Assembly (NCBI GenBank): GCA_020026435.1
Contig: JAHHQK010000004.1
Location: 56,490-120,489, forward strand
Source: Alistipes sp.
Lineage (GTDB): Bacteria; Bacteroidota; Bacteroidia; Bacteroidales; Rikenellaceae
DNA: 64,000 nucleotides
Reading direction: 5' to 3'
A program made the translations under genes and the position numbers. A model generated the notes under the pieces. That model ran no database searches. It worked only from the letters and a program-made list of their open reading frames with translations, and was not told the DNA's origin. How positions within the stretch are numbered: the stretch's first letter is position 1; each line of letters starts with the position of its first letter. Positions 47,701-55,943 of this stretch are shown in pieces.

Positions 47701-49434
47701 GACCTCCTGGTCGTTGTAGCGGTAGAGGCCATCCCTCAGGCTCACTTCACCGTTCATGTCGTCCAGCGTACGGCCGCATCCCTTGGCGCGGATCAGACCC
47801 GAAAGCTGCGAGACGGAATCGCGGCGGTTGATGTGCAGACGGCTCAGATCGGCGTGATGCAGGTCGAGCGTAAAGTCATAGCAGGGCACCTCGCCGTTGT
47901 GGTTGATCAATCCCTCGAAATCGAAATTCAGGTTGCGGTCGCGGGCCGTGACCAGTCCCTCGAACTGTTTGTTGAACAGGTGGCCGTCGAAGCGCAACGA
48001 ATCGTAGTCGTAGCCGTTGAATTGCAGACTGGAGATGTTACCCACGATATTGGCGTCGGTATGGTTGCGGCCGATCACACCGTCGACCGTGGCCGAGAGA
48101 GTAGCGTTGCCCAGGCGGCCGCCCATGCCGAGCAGCTCGCCGAGTTTCATGTCGTGCACCTGCACACCGCCCTGCACAGCCTTGTAGCGGGTTTGGGAGG
48201 TGGGCTTGAGGTTCATCTCTCCGCCCACCGAGCCCAGGGGCGTGGCCACCTCGGCACGGGCCGTGAAGGCCGACAGCGTACCCTTGAAACGGCCGCTGAG
48301 TTCCAGCGTACCCGACTCGTCAAGCGAGGATTTTATCTTCTCGGGGATCACCCTGCGGACGATGCTTGCGGCCAGGGAGTCGGCCCCCGACGCCGTGGTC
48401 GAAAGTCTCGGGAGGGAGATGTCGAAATAGGTGCGTTTGATGTCGGGCAGCCCCTTGATCATGGCGTCGGCCCTCAGATAGGTATCGCCATTGAGGCGGA
48501 TGTTGGACAGGCGGACCGCGAAGTTATCGACCTGGCCGCCGAAGTTCAGATCGGCCTCGCTGAGCGTGATATGCCAATCGCGCAGGCGGGGTGCGAAGTA
48601 GGCCACATCGTCAGTGGTGAGGGTCGAGTTGCGGAGCCGGCCCTCGATGCGGACGTTGTGGATGAAGTTCTTGTATTCGGCCCACGCCCCGGCCTCCAGC
48701 GACAGTTCGGGCATCGAGAGGTAGGAGCGGGAGGTGGCCAGGAGGGCGTCCTCGAAACGGATCTTGCCGCCCGAGAGGGCGAAACGGCCCGAGAGGTGTT
48801 CCAGGCGGAAACCGCTCAGTTCGTCGGCCGAGAAGGAGAGTATGTCAGCCGTGATCTCGGGGCCCGCGATCGAAAGGTCATCGACAAAGGCCTTCATGTT
48901 GCGGATACGCATATTGCCGAAATCGACTCCGTAGTCCGGGTTGCGGTGTTGGAGGCGTTCGATGCGCAGTTCCATGTTGTTGATGGCGGCCTTGCTGATT
49001 TTCAGCGTAAAAGGCTTCTTGTTTTTTTTCTTGGGGTTCGACAGTCGGTCGATGATCTGCTTGATGTTCATCACCGAATCGGGGGTCTCCCTCAGGAAGA
49101 GTTTCACCCCGTCGACATCGCCGCGGTGGAACCTCAACCCGCCGCCGAAGCCCAGCACAAAGGCGTCGGCACGGTCGACATAGAGCAGCGTATCGTGCTG
49201 ATAGTCCTCGACATAGAATCCTCTGACGCAAGCTTTGCCCCACATATTGACGTCGACCCTGCTCACCTCCACGCGGGTCTCCAGATAGGACGAGGCCAGC
49301 TTCGAGAATTGGTGCACGGCGAAGTTCTGCACAAAAGGAATGTGCAGGACCAGGGAAAGGAACAATGGAAAAATTACGAACAACAAAACCGCTGTCACGC
49401 ACACCTTTCGCAATATTTTTATACCTTTGCGCAT
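44794..49434 (-). CDS. tamB: TamB/AsmA-like translocation and assembly module protein
   Basis: Large protein of 1546 aa with an N-terminal signal anchor (VTAVLLFVIFPLFLSLVLHI), a long repetitive beta-rich middle (beta-helix type) and a C-terminal TamB (DUF490) domain containing GSFLFSLQRILNRKF, PGSTIRWTGSPLNAALDIEA and LLSRQLSNLLSTNGYDIFID. TamB spans the periplasm and in recent models passes phospholipids to the outer membrane. In this operon it is the first gene, followed by exbB, exbD and tonB. Starts at ATG 49434; a TAACTTTG box lies only about 20 nt upstream. Confidence 0.92.
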   Translation of the reverse strand: MRKGIKILRKVCVTAVLLFVIFPLFLSLVLHIPFVQNFAVHQFSKLASSYLETRVEVSRVDVNMWGKACVRGFYVEDYQHDTLLYVDRADAFVLGFGGGLRFHRGDVDGVKLFLRETPDSVMNIKQIIDRLSNPKKKNKKPFTLKISKAAINNMELRIERLQHRNPDYGVDFGNMRIRNMKAFVDDLSIAGPEITADILSFSADELSGFRLEHLSGRFALSGGKIRFEDALLATSRSYLSMPELSLEAGAWAEYKNFIHNVRIEGRLRNSTLTTDDVAYFAPRLRDWHITLSEADLNFGGQVDNFAVRLSNIRLNGDTYLRADAMIKGLPDIKRTYFDISLPRLSTTASGADSLAASIVRRVIPEKIKSSLDESGTLELSGRFKGTLSAFTARAEVATPLGSVGGEMNLKPTSQTRYKAVQGGVQVHDMKLGELLGMGGRLGNATLSATVDGVIGRNHTDANIVGNISSLQFNGYDYDSLRFDGHLFNKQFEGLVTARDRNLNFDFEGLINHNGEVPCYDFTLDLHHADLSRLHINRRDSVSQLSGLIRAKGCGRTLDDMNGEVSLRDGLYRYNDQEVECKKLVLKGKNDDHHKNIDLKSDFLDARFRSRLSYMDVFHYLKQSFEKYFPMLDRSGGLKRLMKPMPLADSYSELTVRIHNFNPIADAISPGLQVADGSSLRLQFNPATDKLLFRAASEYIERNHFLATRLNVNSSNRGDSLSIYASAEDLYAGAVHLPHFSATGGARNGTVQLSTGFNDTDRRFSGRVGFRAGMTDEAGPYGPMVDIRILPSSITLGDRTWQVFARRILLDTARVSINKFYVMNSRQDLLLDGVASRNPQDSIVLRLRNFDLEPFSQITDRMGYAISGRTSGEAVMKAMLGRGEISADIHVDSLAVNGLQAPPLRLTSNWDIRRNRAGVYVTNRQRGDTLVRGFYVPDRVRYYARLSVDSLNMGLLDPLLSGVISSTSGTSSADLVLQGQRRNADLSGYILAKDLQTSVDFTQVTYKMPAARIDVRGSRFSATRVPVYDEEGNRGLMDFGLDLSHLSNIAYDIKVSPEKMLVLNTDEQDNDFFYGKVHATGDARIRGKKGRVNMDISAVTDDNSSFFMPLSSKSNISNASFVTFKKPELIDTVDLVLQKKKAFERRRKKVAGAASQMNINLSLDVRPNVDLELSVSGNTLKAKGEGTLNMQINPSMNLFEMYGDYIISQGSFLFSLQRILNRKFVVTPGSTIRWTGSPLNAALDIEAVYKLKASLQPLLGTGEDRQSADRGVPVECVILLNDWLTNPSVNFDVRVPGADPETQALVSTAMNSPETVDMQFLYLLLFKSFMSENNSSSQNIGASVSYNTGLELLSRQLSNLLSTNGYDIFIDYRPKSEMTGDEVDFGVSKSLINDRLFVEVEGNYVIDNKQAVKSNSMSNFMGEAYITYLIDRAGALKLKAFTQTIDRFDENQGLQETGIGIYFKEDFNNFRDFRHRIRERFTNKKRKARREERRRAREAARRGEGVVLLSDEVLETLPADSAARGVRFGRIPSDDKTPALVTADGKR

Positions 49435-49454
49435 TAGGACTCCGTTATAACCTG

Positions 49455-49462
49455 CAAAGTTA
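49455..49462 (-). promoter_or_regulatory. -7 box for the tamB operon
   Basis: On the minus strand TAACTTTG; no -33 element at the ideal distance. A leader of only about 14 nt is implied. Confidence 0.45.
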
Positions 49463-49563
49463 ATTTTTTTAGGATAACAAAGCTACAAAAAACATGAAAA
49501 AAAACTTCGTCCGAACCCGTTCGAAACGAAGTCCGATCCAAAAAAAACGAAGATTTACGAAAT

Positions 49564-50592
49564 ATGGACATTACGATCTTAGGAATCGAGTCGTCGTGTG
49601 ACGACACCTCGGCGGCCGTCCTGCGCAACTCGACGCTGCTGTCGAACGTCATTGCCTCGCAGGCCGTGCACATCAAATACGGGGGCGTGATCCCCGAACT
49701 GGCCTCACGCGCCCACCAGCAGAACATCATCCCCGTGGTCGACACCGCCCTCAAGGAGGCCGGTATCACCATCGACGATGTCGACGCCATAGCCTTCACA
49801 CGCGGTCCCGGTCTGGTGGGTTCACTGCTCGTGGGCGTGTCGTTCGCCAAGGGTCTCTCGATCGCGGGCAACATCCCGATGGTGGAGGTCAACCACCTCC
49901 ACGGCCACATCCTCTCGCACTTCATCGACCTGCCCGACCGCGAGCTGCCCCATCCCTCGTTCCCGTTCCTGTGTCTTCTGACCAGCGGCGGCCACACCCA
50001 GATCGTGCGCGTGGATTCGCCCCTGAAGATGGAGATCATCGGCACGACGATCGACGACGCCGCCGGTGAGGCCTTCGACAAGTGCGCCAAGGTCATGGGA
50101 CTGCCCTACCCCGGAGGTCCGGTCATCGACAAACTCGCCCAGAAGGGCGATCCCGAGGCCTTTGACTTTGCGCGTCCGCGTGTCGACGGCTACGACTACT
50201 CGTTCTCGGGTCTGAAGACCTCGTTCCTCTACACGTTGCGCGACGCCGTCAAGGAGGATTCCGACTTCATCGAGAAGCGCAAGGCCGACCTCTGCGCCTC
50301 GTTGCAGGCCACCATCGTGCGCATCCTGCTCAAGAAGCTCGTCCAGGCGGCCAAGGATCTGGGTATCCGCGACATCGCCGCTGCCGGAGGCGTCTCGGCC
50401 AACTCGGGTCTGAGAAACGGTCTGCTGGCCGAGGGCAAGAAGCGCGGATGGAGGGTATTCCTTCCCGAGTTCAAGTTCACGACCGACAACGCCGCCATGA
50501 TCGCCATGGCCGGATCGTACCACTACCGCAACGGCGAATTCTCGTCGCTCGACGTCTCGCCCGTGGCCCGTCTAGAGGAGTTGGAGAAATAA
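49564..50592 (+). CDS. tsaD: tRNA threonylcarbamoyladenosine transferase TsaD
   Basis: Protein of 342 aa with the ASKHA fold. ILGIESSCDDTSAAVL at the start, the metal-binding MVEVNHLHGHILSH (His pair) and late GGVSANSGLR and FTTDNAAMIAMAG motifs. TsaD moves the threonylcarbamoyl group onto A37 of tRNAs that read ANN codons, an essential step. Starts at ATG 49564, divergent from tamB; a GC-rich inverted repeat with ACTTCGT/ACGAAGT arms lies at 49504-49532 in the shared upstream region. Confidence 0.97.
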   Translation: MDITILGIESSCDDTSAAVLRNSTLLSNVIASQAVHIKYGGVIPELASRAHQQNIIPVVDTALKEAGITIDDVDAIAFTRGPGLVGSLLVGVSFAKGLSIAGNIPMVEVNHLHGHILSHFIDLPDRELPHPSFPFLCLLTSGGHTQIVRVDSPLKMEIIGTTIDDAAGEAFDKCAKVMGLPYPGGPVIDKLAQKGDPEAFDFARPRVDGYDYSFSGLKTSFLYTLRDAVKEDSDFIEKRKADLCASLQATIVRILLKKLVQAAKDLGIRDIAAAGGVSANSGLRNGLLAEGKKRGWRVFLPEFKFTTDNAAMIAMAGSYHYRNGEFSSLDVSPVARLEELEK

Positions 50593-50601
50593 TTCAGCAC
50601 G

Positions 50602-51354
50602 ATGACGCTCAAGGCTTTCTTTCGAATCGTGATCTGCGCCCTTGTCCTCGCGGCAGGGGTCAGGGAGGTTGCGGCCCGTCCGCATTCCGCTCCTCGACAC
50701 GTCGGAATCGCCCCCGAAGAGCGTCGTGCCGGCGAGGAGGTAAGTCCGGAAGAGGTGCAAACCTCAAGCGAGGAGGCCTTTTTCTCGATCCGGAAGATCG
50801 ACGGGGAGGTATTCTCACGCATGAAGGGCCGTTCCTACAAACAGGGCTGCCGTCTGCCGCTCGGGGAGCTGCGCTATCTGAGGGTGTTGCACCACGACTT
50901 CGAGGGCCGCATCCTGATCGGAGAGATCGTCTGCAACCGACTGATCGCCAATGATCTGATGGAGATCTTCCGCACGCTCTACCGCCACGCCTACCCGATC
51001 TGCCGCATGGTGCTGATCGACGACTACGAAGCTTCGGACCGCCGCTCGATGCTGGCCAACAACACCTCGGCCTTCAACTACCGCGAGGTGCGCAACACGG
51101 GCAAATTGTCGAACCACAGCTACGGCATGGCCATCGACATCAACCCCCTGTTCAACCCCTGCGTCATCCGCCGCAAGGACGGCTCCCGGTCCGTCGATCC
51201 GCCCGAGGGCAGGAAATACGCCGACCGCAGCCGCCCGTTCGCGGGACGCATCGACCATGACGACCTCTGCTACAAGGAGTTCCGCAATCGGGGATTCATC
51301 TGGGGCGGAGACTGGCGTTCGCTGAAGGATTACCAACACTTCGAGAAAAAATAA
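50602..51354 (+). CDS. M15 family D-Ala-D-Ala carboxypeptidase-like protein, exported
   Basis: Protein of 250 aa with a signal peptide (LKAFFRIVICALVLAAGVRE). The M15 zinc site is visible: SNHSYGMAIDINPLFNP (His and Asp) and GGDWRSLKDYQHFEK (catalytic Glu region and third His). M15 enzymes cut peptidoglycan peptides. Starts at ATG 50602, 9 nt after tsaD, so probably cotranscribed. Confidence 0.9.
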   Translation: MTLKAFFRIVICALVLAAGVREVAARPHSAPRHVGIAPEERRAGEEVSPEEVQTSSEEAFFSIRKIDGEVFSRMKGRSYKQGCRLPLGELRYLRVLHHDFEGRILIGEIVCNRLIANDLMEIFRTLYRHAYPICRMVLIDDYEASDRRSMLANNTSAFNYREVRNTGKLSNHSYGMAIDINPLFNPCVIRRKDGSRSVDPPEGRKYADRSRPFAGRIDHDDLCYKEFRNRGFIWGGDWRSLKDYQHFEKK

Positions 51355-51367
51355 GATTCATCCAGAT

Positions 51368-51412
51368 AAAACAAAGAGCCGTCTCCTGACTTGGAGACGG
51401 CTCTTTTGTTTT
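51368..51412. terminator. Terminator after the M15 gene
   Basis: AACAAAGAGCCGTCTCC and GGAGACGGCTCTTTTGTT pair nearly perfectly around a 6-nt loop, 14 nt after the stop. Confidence 0.85.
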
Positions 51413-51539
51413 CAGTGTATTTCAGGGGGGGGATCAGACCACCCCTCTTCGAGAAAATCACAACCGCAATTTTCCGTAAGACTTCTTCCGCCGAATCGGC
51501 GAACCATTCACCCCATCGGCATCTGCTGCCACGAAGTGA

Positions 51540-52634
51540 TTATTTGTGTCCGAAGAGTTTCTCACGGATCGAGAACTCGTCGTATTCGTGTTTCAGCTCC
51601 TCGATGAGCTTTTTCACCGACAGGATCTTGTCCGTACGCCAGCCGTTGGCTCCCGCAAAGGCATAACCCCGCTCCATATGTCCCTTGAAGGCATTGTAGA
51701 GCGCCAGCATGATGCAGTAGGGACTATGCACCATGTCGCACGTGCGGATGCAGTCGAACGGACACGAACGGGGACGCATCAGCCCCTCGCGCACACGGTC
51801 CAGAAAGGGGGTGTGGATCGCACGTCCGGGCAGCCCCACGGGACTCTGTATGATCTCGATGTCGTCGCGGTCGGCCTTCAGATAGCACTCCTTGAAGGCC
51901 GGATCGGCATCGCACTCCTCGGTGGTGACAAAGCGCGTACCCATCTGCACACCGTCAGCACCCAACTCCATGATCCGGTAAATGTCTTCACCCGTATAGA
52001 TCCCCCCCGCAGCAATGACGGGAATCTTCTTGCCATGCTCCTGCTCGACGTGGCGGATCTCGTCGACCACCTCCGGCAGGATCGTCTCCAGAGCGTAATG
52101 CTCGTCGTCGATCTGCTCGCGCTTGAAGCCCAGGTGACCTCCGGCCTTGGGACCTTCGACCACCACGGCATCGGGCAGGTAGCGATACTCCTCCCACCAC
52201 TTGCGGCAGATGAGTTTCGCGGCACGCGCCGACGAGACGATGGGAGCCAGCTTGGTCTTGGCTCCCTCGGGCAGAAACGAGGGCAGGTTGAGCGGAAGTC
52301 CCGCTCCCGAGAAGATGATGTCGGCCTTCTCGTTGATGGCCGTGCGCACCATGTCGGCAAAGTTGGTCAGCGCCACCATGACGTTGACACCCACGATGCC
52401 TTTGGTTGCCTCGCGGGCCTTACGCAATTCCTGTTTCAAGCCCTCGATCGAGGCCTCGCGGAAATTATTCGAGAATTTTTTGTAGATCAGTCCCAGTCCT
52501 GCTGCCGAGATGACGCCGATACCGCCTTCGCGTGCCACCGCCGACGCAAGTCCCGAAAGGGAAATCCCCACGCCCATGCCGCCTTGTACGATGGGTAGCG
52601 ACGCGCAGAGATCCCCGATTTTCAGATTTTTCAT
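51540..52634 (-). CDS. Nitronate monooxygenase-like flavoprotein (2-nitropropane dioxygenase/FabK family)
   Basis: TIM-barrel protein of 364 aa. LPIVQGGMGVGISLSGLASA at the start, VEGPKAGGHLGF with the family His, IPVIAAGGIYTGEDI and ADGVQMGTRFVTTEE for FMN binding. The family includes nitronate oxidases and the enoyl-ACP reductase FabK; with a C-terminal region of about 60 residues and several Cys (CPFDCIRTCDMVHSPYC) it is nearer the NMO-like group, whose true substrate is often unknown. A TACCTTTC box lies at 52677-52670 on the minus strand. Confidence 0.87.
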   Translation of the reverse strand: MKNLKIGDLCASLPIVQGGMGVGISLSGLASAVAREGGIGVISAAGLGLIYKKFSNNFREASIEGLKQELRKAREATKGIVGVNVMVALTNFADMVRTAINEKADIIFSGAGLPLNLPSFLPEGAKTKLAPIVSSARAAKLICRKWWEEYRYLPDAVVVEGPKAGGHLGFKREQIDDEHYALETILPEVVDEIRHVEQEHGKKIPVIAAGGIYTGEDIYRIMELGADGVQMGTRFVTTEECDADPAFKECYLKADRDDIEIIQSPVGLPGRAIHTPFLDRVREGLMRPRSCPFDCIRTCDMVHSPYCIMLALYNAFKGHMERGYAFAGANGWRTDKILSVKKLIEELKHEYDEFSIREKLFGHK

Positions 52635-52871
52635 AGTCTTCGTTTTTTTATTTGTTGGTCAAAAACCGCCGAAAGGTACAAAAAATCGGTAGTAAACACC
52701 ATTTTTAAAGGTTAAATTTCCCCCCACGTCTCGACTCTTCCCCCTCAATGCTCTGCCAATCACCTCCTCGGGCGGGTGCCTTCCAAGAAAAAAACCGTAC
52801 TGACCGCCCCGTCACCTACTCCGGCCGCGCCCCACACAGGACCAATCCACACCAACCCCCACCCCTTCGGA

Positions 52872-54329
52872 TCAGAGAAAACGCACCCCGCGCACCTTGC
52901 CGCGACCGCCCGAGGCGGTTTCGCGCTCGATGATACCCGTCACTACATCAGCCGCATCGTGCCAGCGATTCGAGCGGAAGACGCGCCGATAGGTCGTCAG
53001 ATGGGTGTAGAGCTCGGCCCAACGCTGACTCCATCCCCGCGGGAAGCGGATCAGGTGGAGCACCGTGGCCGAGTTGGAGAGGATGCGCGCCTCCTTGTTG
53101 CCCGACTGGTGGAACCACTCCACCCGCACGTCCCGTGCCAGACGCTGCACGGCGCGGGCAAATCCGCGTCCGCCGTTGTTGCTCTCGATGGCCGCCTGCC
53201 GCGTATCGGAGCGCAACAGCATCTCGGCCACCAGAGGCTCGGTCTGCTCCATCGCCTCGCGCGAATAGACGCAGTCGGTGATGTAGATCACCCCGTCGGA
53301 ATCCACCACATAGCTCATCGAGCAAAGGTAATCGTCGCCCGTGTCGGCCGTGTCAGTGTAGTTGGCGCGGCGGACAATGTCGTGCGGCAGGGCCTCGTAC
53401 TCGCCGAAATGCTCACCGTAGAGCAGACCCTCGCGCGAGGAGGGATGCCCCTGATACATAGCCTCGAATTGCAGAGGGTCGAGCCTGCGCTTGGCCTGCA
53501 ACAGTTCCACGCCGTGCTGCTCCTCCCACAGAGCTTCGCCCAAGGGTCGGGGATCGACCTCCGAGGGTTGCGACGTCTGGATGGCCTCGAAATTCAGGTG
53601 CAGCCACGTATCGGGTGGCGTGGAATCGAGTTGCGCCCACTCCTTGAGTTCCACGACGGGCTCGCGCCGGGTCAATTCGCCGATGAGATCCTCCTCATGC
53701 CAGCGTGTAAAGACAATCAGCTCGCGCGAACGGTTATGCATACGCGTACGCACCACCGAGGTGTACCATTCCCAGCAATTCGCACGGATCAGTGGCGAAT
53801 TGGCCTCCATGGCATCCTTGTAGAGGTCGTCGAGGATGAAGCAGTCGACACGGTTACCCGTCAGCGAGCCTTCGCGGCCCACCGAAAGCAGACCTCCGCG
53901 GTGGTCGATGATCTCCACCTCGTCGGCCGTGCGGATGTAGCTCGGAGGTTTCGAGCCCTGCTTGATGGTCGTCTGCGGGAAGATCTCGCCATACTCCCGC
54001 GAGGAGAGGATGCGCTGCACACGACGGTTGAACTTCGAGGCCAGCATCCCCGAATAGGACGCGATCGCCACACGGCAATCGGGATCCAAACCCAGAAGAT
54101 AGGCCGGCAGCAGGGTCGTCGCCCCGACACTCTTGCCGTGTTGCGGGGGCATGGTGATCATCAGACGCCGCACCCGCCCCTGTGCGAATGCCTCCAGAAG
54201 GCGGTAGTAAGCCCTGTGGAAGGGCTGCAGTTCCAGATAGGGATAGACCTCGAGGGCAAACACCTCGAAGCCATACGAAAACTCGGCGGAAGAGTCTCCC
54301 GCCGAGCGTGGTTCGATTTTCGAATCCAT
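52872..54329 (-). CDS. Phage-type terminase large subunit (orphan)
   Basis: Protein of 485 aa. The ATPase has Walker A MPPQHGKS near residue 60 and Walker B DCFILDDLYKD; FTRWHEEDLIGEL matches the coupling region. The C-terminal RNase H-like nuclease (TIGR01630-type) shows DDYLCSMSYVVDSDGVIYIT and ESNNGGRGFARAVQRLARD. All parts are present, so the gene looks intact, yet no portal, capsid or tail genes are nearby. Upstream lie a small unknown gene and a divergent S24 repressor; downstream is an ordinary chromosomal gene. It is either a prophage remnant or a kept host module. Confidence 0.9.
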   Translation of the reverse strand: MDSKIEPRSAGDSSAEFSYGFEVFALEVYPYLELQPFHRAYYRLLEAFAQGRVRRLMITMPPQHGKSVGATTLLPAYLLGLDPDCRVAIASYSGMLASKFNRRVQRILSSREYGEIFPQTTIKQGSKPPSYIRTADEVEIIDHRGGLLSVGREGSLTGNRVDCFILDDLYKDAMEANSPLIRANCWEWYTSVVRTRMHNRSRELIVFTRWHEEDLIGELTRREPVVELKEWAQLDSTPPDTWLHLNFEAIQTSQPSEVDPRPLGEALWEEQHGVELLQAKRRLDPLQFEAMYQGHPSSREGLLYGEHFGEYEALPHDIVRRANYTDTADTGDDYLCSMSYVVDSDGVIYITDCVYSREAMEQTEPLVAEMLLRSDTRQAAIESNNGGRGFARAVQRLARDVRVEWFHQSGNKEARILSNSATVLHLIRFPRGWSQRWAELYTHLTTYRRVFRSNRWHDAADVVTGIIERETASGGRGKVRGVRFL

Positions 54330-54459
54330 AATGGTTAAATTGTTTGATTTGCGGACCCATTGTGCGGCATCACGACAGGCAGGTCCGAATGCTGAAGAAA
54401 AGCTCCGCCGGGGTCATGCCGGGCCCTCGGGAAAGGACGGGGCGGAGCAGCGAAAAGGA

Positions 54460-54744
54460 TCAGAGCATACGGCGCAGGATGCCGAAATCGAAATCGTTGA
54501 TCTCCTCCCCCGTCTCGCCCTCCGTGTGGAACTCCCACCATACGGGCACCAGGTCGACAATCGGCTCGAAATCGCCCTCGGGGTAGGATTCACGCTTGCG
54601 GTAGACGATCACCGAGGTAACCAGACGGCACTCCTCGTCGCCCAGGCGGACCGCTACCGTCCCCGAAAAATAGGGACGCGGACCGATCGCCTCCTTCAAC
54701 GCCCGAAGCACCTCTTCGTAATGTTCGTTCAAGAGTGAATACAT
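54460..54744 (-). CDS. Small protein of unknown function upstream of the terminase
   Basis: Protein of 94 aa, soluble, acidic. The core LVTSVIVYRKRESYPEGDFE and IVDLVPVWWEFHTE suggests a small beta-rich fold. A similar VxSVxVYRxR stretch occurs near the C-terminus of the protein at 58121-58615. It is transcribed ahead of the terminase from the region shared with the S24 repressor. I recall such small proteins beside phage-type regulators in Bacteroidetes but no known function. Confidence 0.75.
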   Translation of the reverse strand: MYSLLNEHYEEVLRALKEAIGPRPYFSGTVAVRLGDEECRLVTSVIVYRKRESYPEGDFEPIVDLVPVWWEFHTEGETGEEINDFDFGILRRML

Positions 54745-54775
54745 GACTGATAATGAAGTAAAAATCGAAAAAATA

Positions 54776-54806
54776 TTTGCAGTTAGAAGTAAATTGTTTA
54801 ACTTTG
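54776..54806 (+). promoter_or_regulatory. Promoter for the S24 repressor gene
   Basis: TTTG (54776-54779), 19 nt, TAACTTTG (54799-54806): a perfect match. The start is near 54812, leaving a leader of about 75 nt. Confidence 0.75.
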
Positions 54807-54811
54807 CAGAA

Positions 54812-54834
54812 CAAAGATAAGTTCAATTATTGAA
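54812..54834 (-). promoter_or_regulatory. Divergent -7 box and palindromic operator candidate
   Basis: TATCTTTG on the minus strand (54819-54812) would drive the small gene and terminase. Directly beside it is the perfect palindrome TTCAATTATTGAA (54822-54834). GTAAATT (54789-54795) and AATTTAC (54833-54839) form a further inverted pair around the whole promoter area. These are candidate repressor sites. Confidence 0.45.
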
Positions 54835-54887
54835 TTTACCTACTACAAGGTTTAGAAATCGCCATAAATTTTTCCAATACAAAAATC

Positions 54888-55559
54888 ATGAATGAACGGG
54901 TAAAATTGATACGCAAGCAACTCGGCATGACCCAAGAACAACTGGCTCAGCGTCTTGGGATCGGCAAGGCGGCGCTCTCGATGATCGAAACCGGCAAGGC
55001 CGGGCTCTCGGCACGGAACCGCAACATCCTGGTTCAAGAATTGAACGTCAACCCCGAATGGCTCGAAACCGGCAAGGGCAACCCCTTCAACGCCGAACCC
55101 GACCTGACGGCCTACATGCACCGCACGGACAACTCCCTGCCCTTGCAAAGCGTACCTCTCTATTCGATCGAGGGCACGGCGGGCCTGGTTCCCCTGTTCA
55201 CCGACCGCGTGGCGAACAAACCCGTCAACTTCATCCACATCCCCAACCTCCCGAAGTGCGACGGCGCGATCTACATCGTCGGCGATTCGATGTACCCCCT
55301 GCTCAAAAGCGGCGATATCGTCCTCTACAAACAGCTCAACGACCTGGAGGACATCTTCTGGGGCGACATGTATCTGCTCTCGATCGACCTCGACGGCGAG
55401 GAGTATGTGACGGTCAAATACATCCAGAAATCCGACCGCGAGGGCTATGTGAAGCTCGTGAGCCAGAACCCCCACCACGCCGACAAGGATGTGGAGATCT
55501 CCCGCATCCGCGCCATCGCCCTGGTCAAGGCCTCGATCCGCATGAATTCCATCCGTTAG
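54888..55559 (+). CDS. XRE-S24 type repressor (CI/LexA-like, self-cleaving)
   Basis: Protein of 223 aa. Residues 5-60 are a Cro/CI helix-turn-helix (LGMTQEQLAQRLGIGKAALS). The C-terminal S24 domain has the catalytic Ser134 in VGDSMYPLLKSGD and Lys177 in EEYVTVKYIQK. A LexA-type Ala-Gly cleavage pair is at residues 98-99 (GTAGLV). It therefore probably represses itself and the divergent terminase unit until DNA damage triggers cleavage. Starts at ATG 54888. Confidence 0.92.
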   Translation: MNERVKLIRKQLGMTQEQLAQRLGIGKAALSMIETGKAGLSARNRNILVQELNVNPEWLETGKGNPFNAEPDLTAYMHRTDNSLPLQSVPLYSIEGTAGLVPLFTDRVANKPVNFIHIPNLPKCDGAIYIVGDSMYPLLKSGDIVLYKQLNDLEDIFWGDMYLLSIDLDGEEYVTVKYIQKSDREGYVKLVSQNPHHADKDVEISRIRAIALVKASIRMNSIR

Positions 55560-55753
55560 AAACAGCCGCACACTCACATTTCCCGAAAGGTCTTCCGCCC
55601 CCCTTCCGAAAATCTCATATAAGAAGCCTTTATATAATAGGTAGCCGCCCGACGGGGTCCGCAAGCCCCCGCCAAGGAATCCCCTTCTTGAAAAAATCAC
55701 GTCCCACGACTAAATATATGATCGGAAAATTCGGATTTATGAGAAATATTTCC

Positions 55754-55761
55754 TATCTTTG
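55754..55761 (+). promoter_or_regulatory. -7 box for kduI-kduD
   Basis: TATCTTTG with a poor -33 element. The start would be near 55768, giving a leader of about 175 nt. Confidence 0.55.
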
Positions 55762-55767
55762 CGATGA

Positions 55768-55943
55768 TTGGATTGGTTAGCCAATTCGCACAACCCGATT
55801 GCAGTCACCTCTTTAGGTCCGGATTCACACCCCCAGGGCGGTGACGCGGCATCCGAAGTCAGTTTATTTTGAGCGATGCCGTCTCAAGCATCGTGCGTAC
55901 CCGATCCTTAGATTTGCTGACACATAATTAATTATACAACGAG
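55768..55943 (+). other. Structured 5' leader of kduI-kduD
   Basis: A leader of about 175 nt with several stems: GTCACC/GGTGAC (55804-55809 with 55840-55845) enclosing a C-rich loop, and GCGATGC/GCATCGT (near 55873-55894). An upstream ATTGG/CCAAT hairpin overlaps the start site. It does not match a riboswitch class I recognise. It may sense a sugar acid or fold for RNA stability. Confidence 0.45.

Noticed and set aside
45013..49437. 1474-codon open frame on the plus strand opposite tamB
   Set aside because: It is the antisense shadow of tamB; GC-rich third positions keep the opposite strand open. The translated sequence has no domain and is biased in Val, His, Arg and Gln.
52872..55559. Complete prophage
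   Set aside because: No integrase, portal, capsid or tail gene is found on either side; both flanks are ordinary chromosomal genes.
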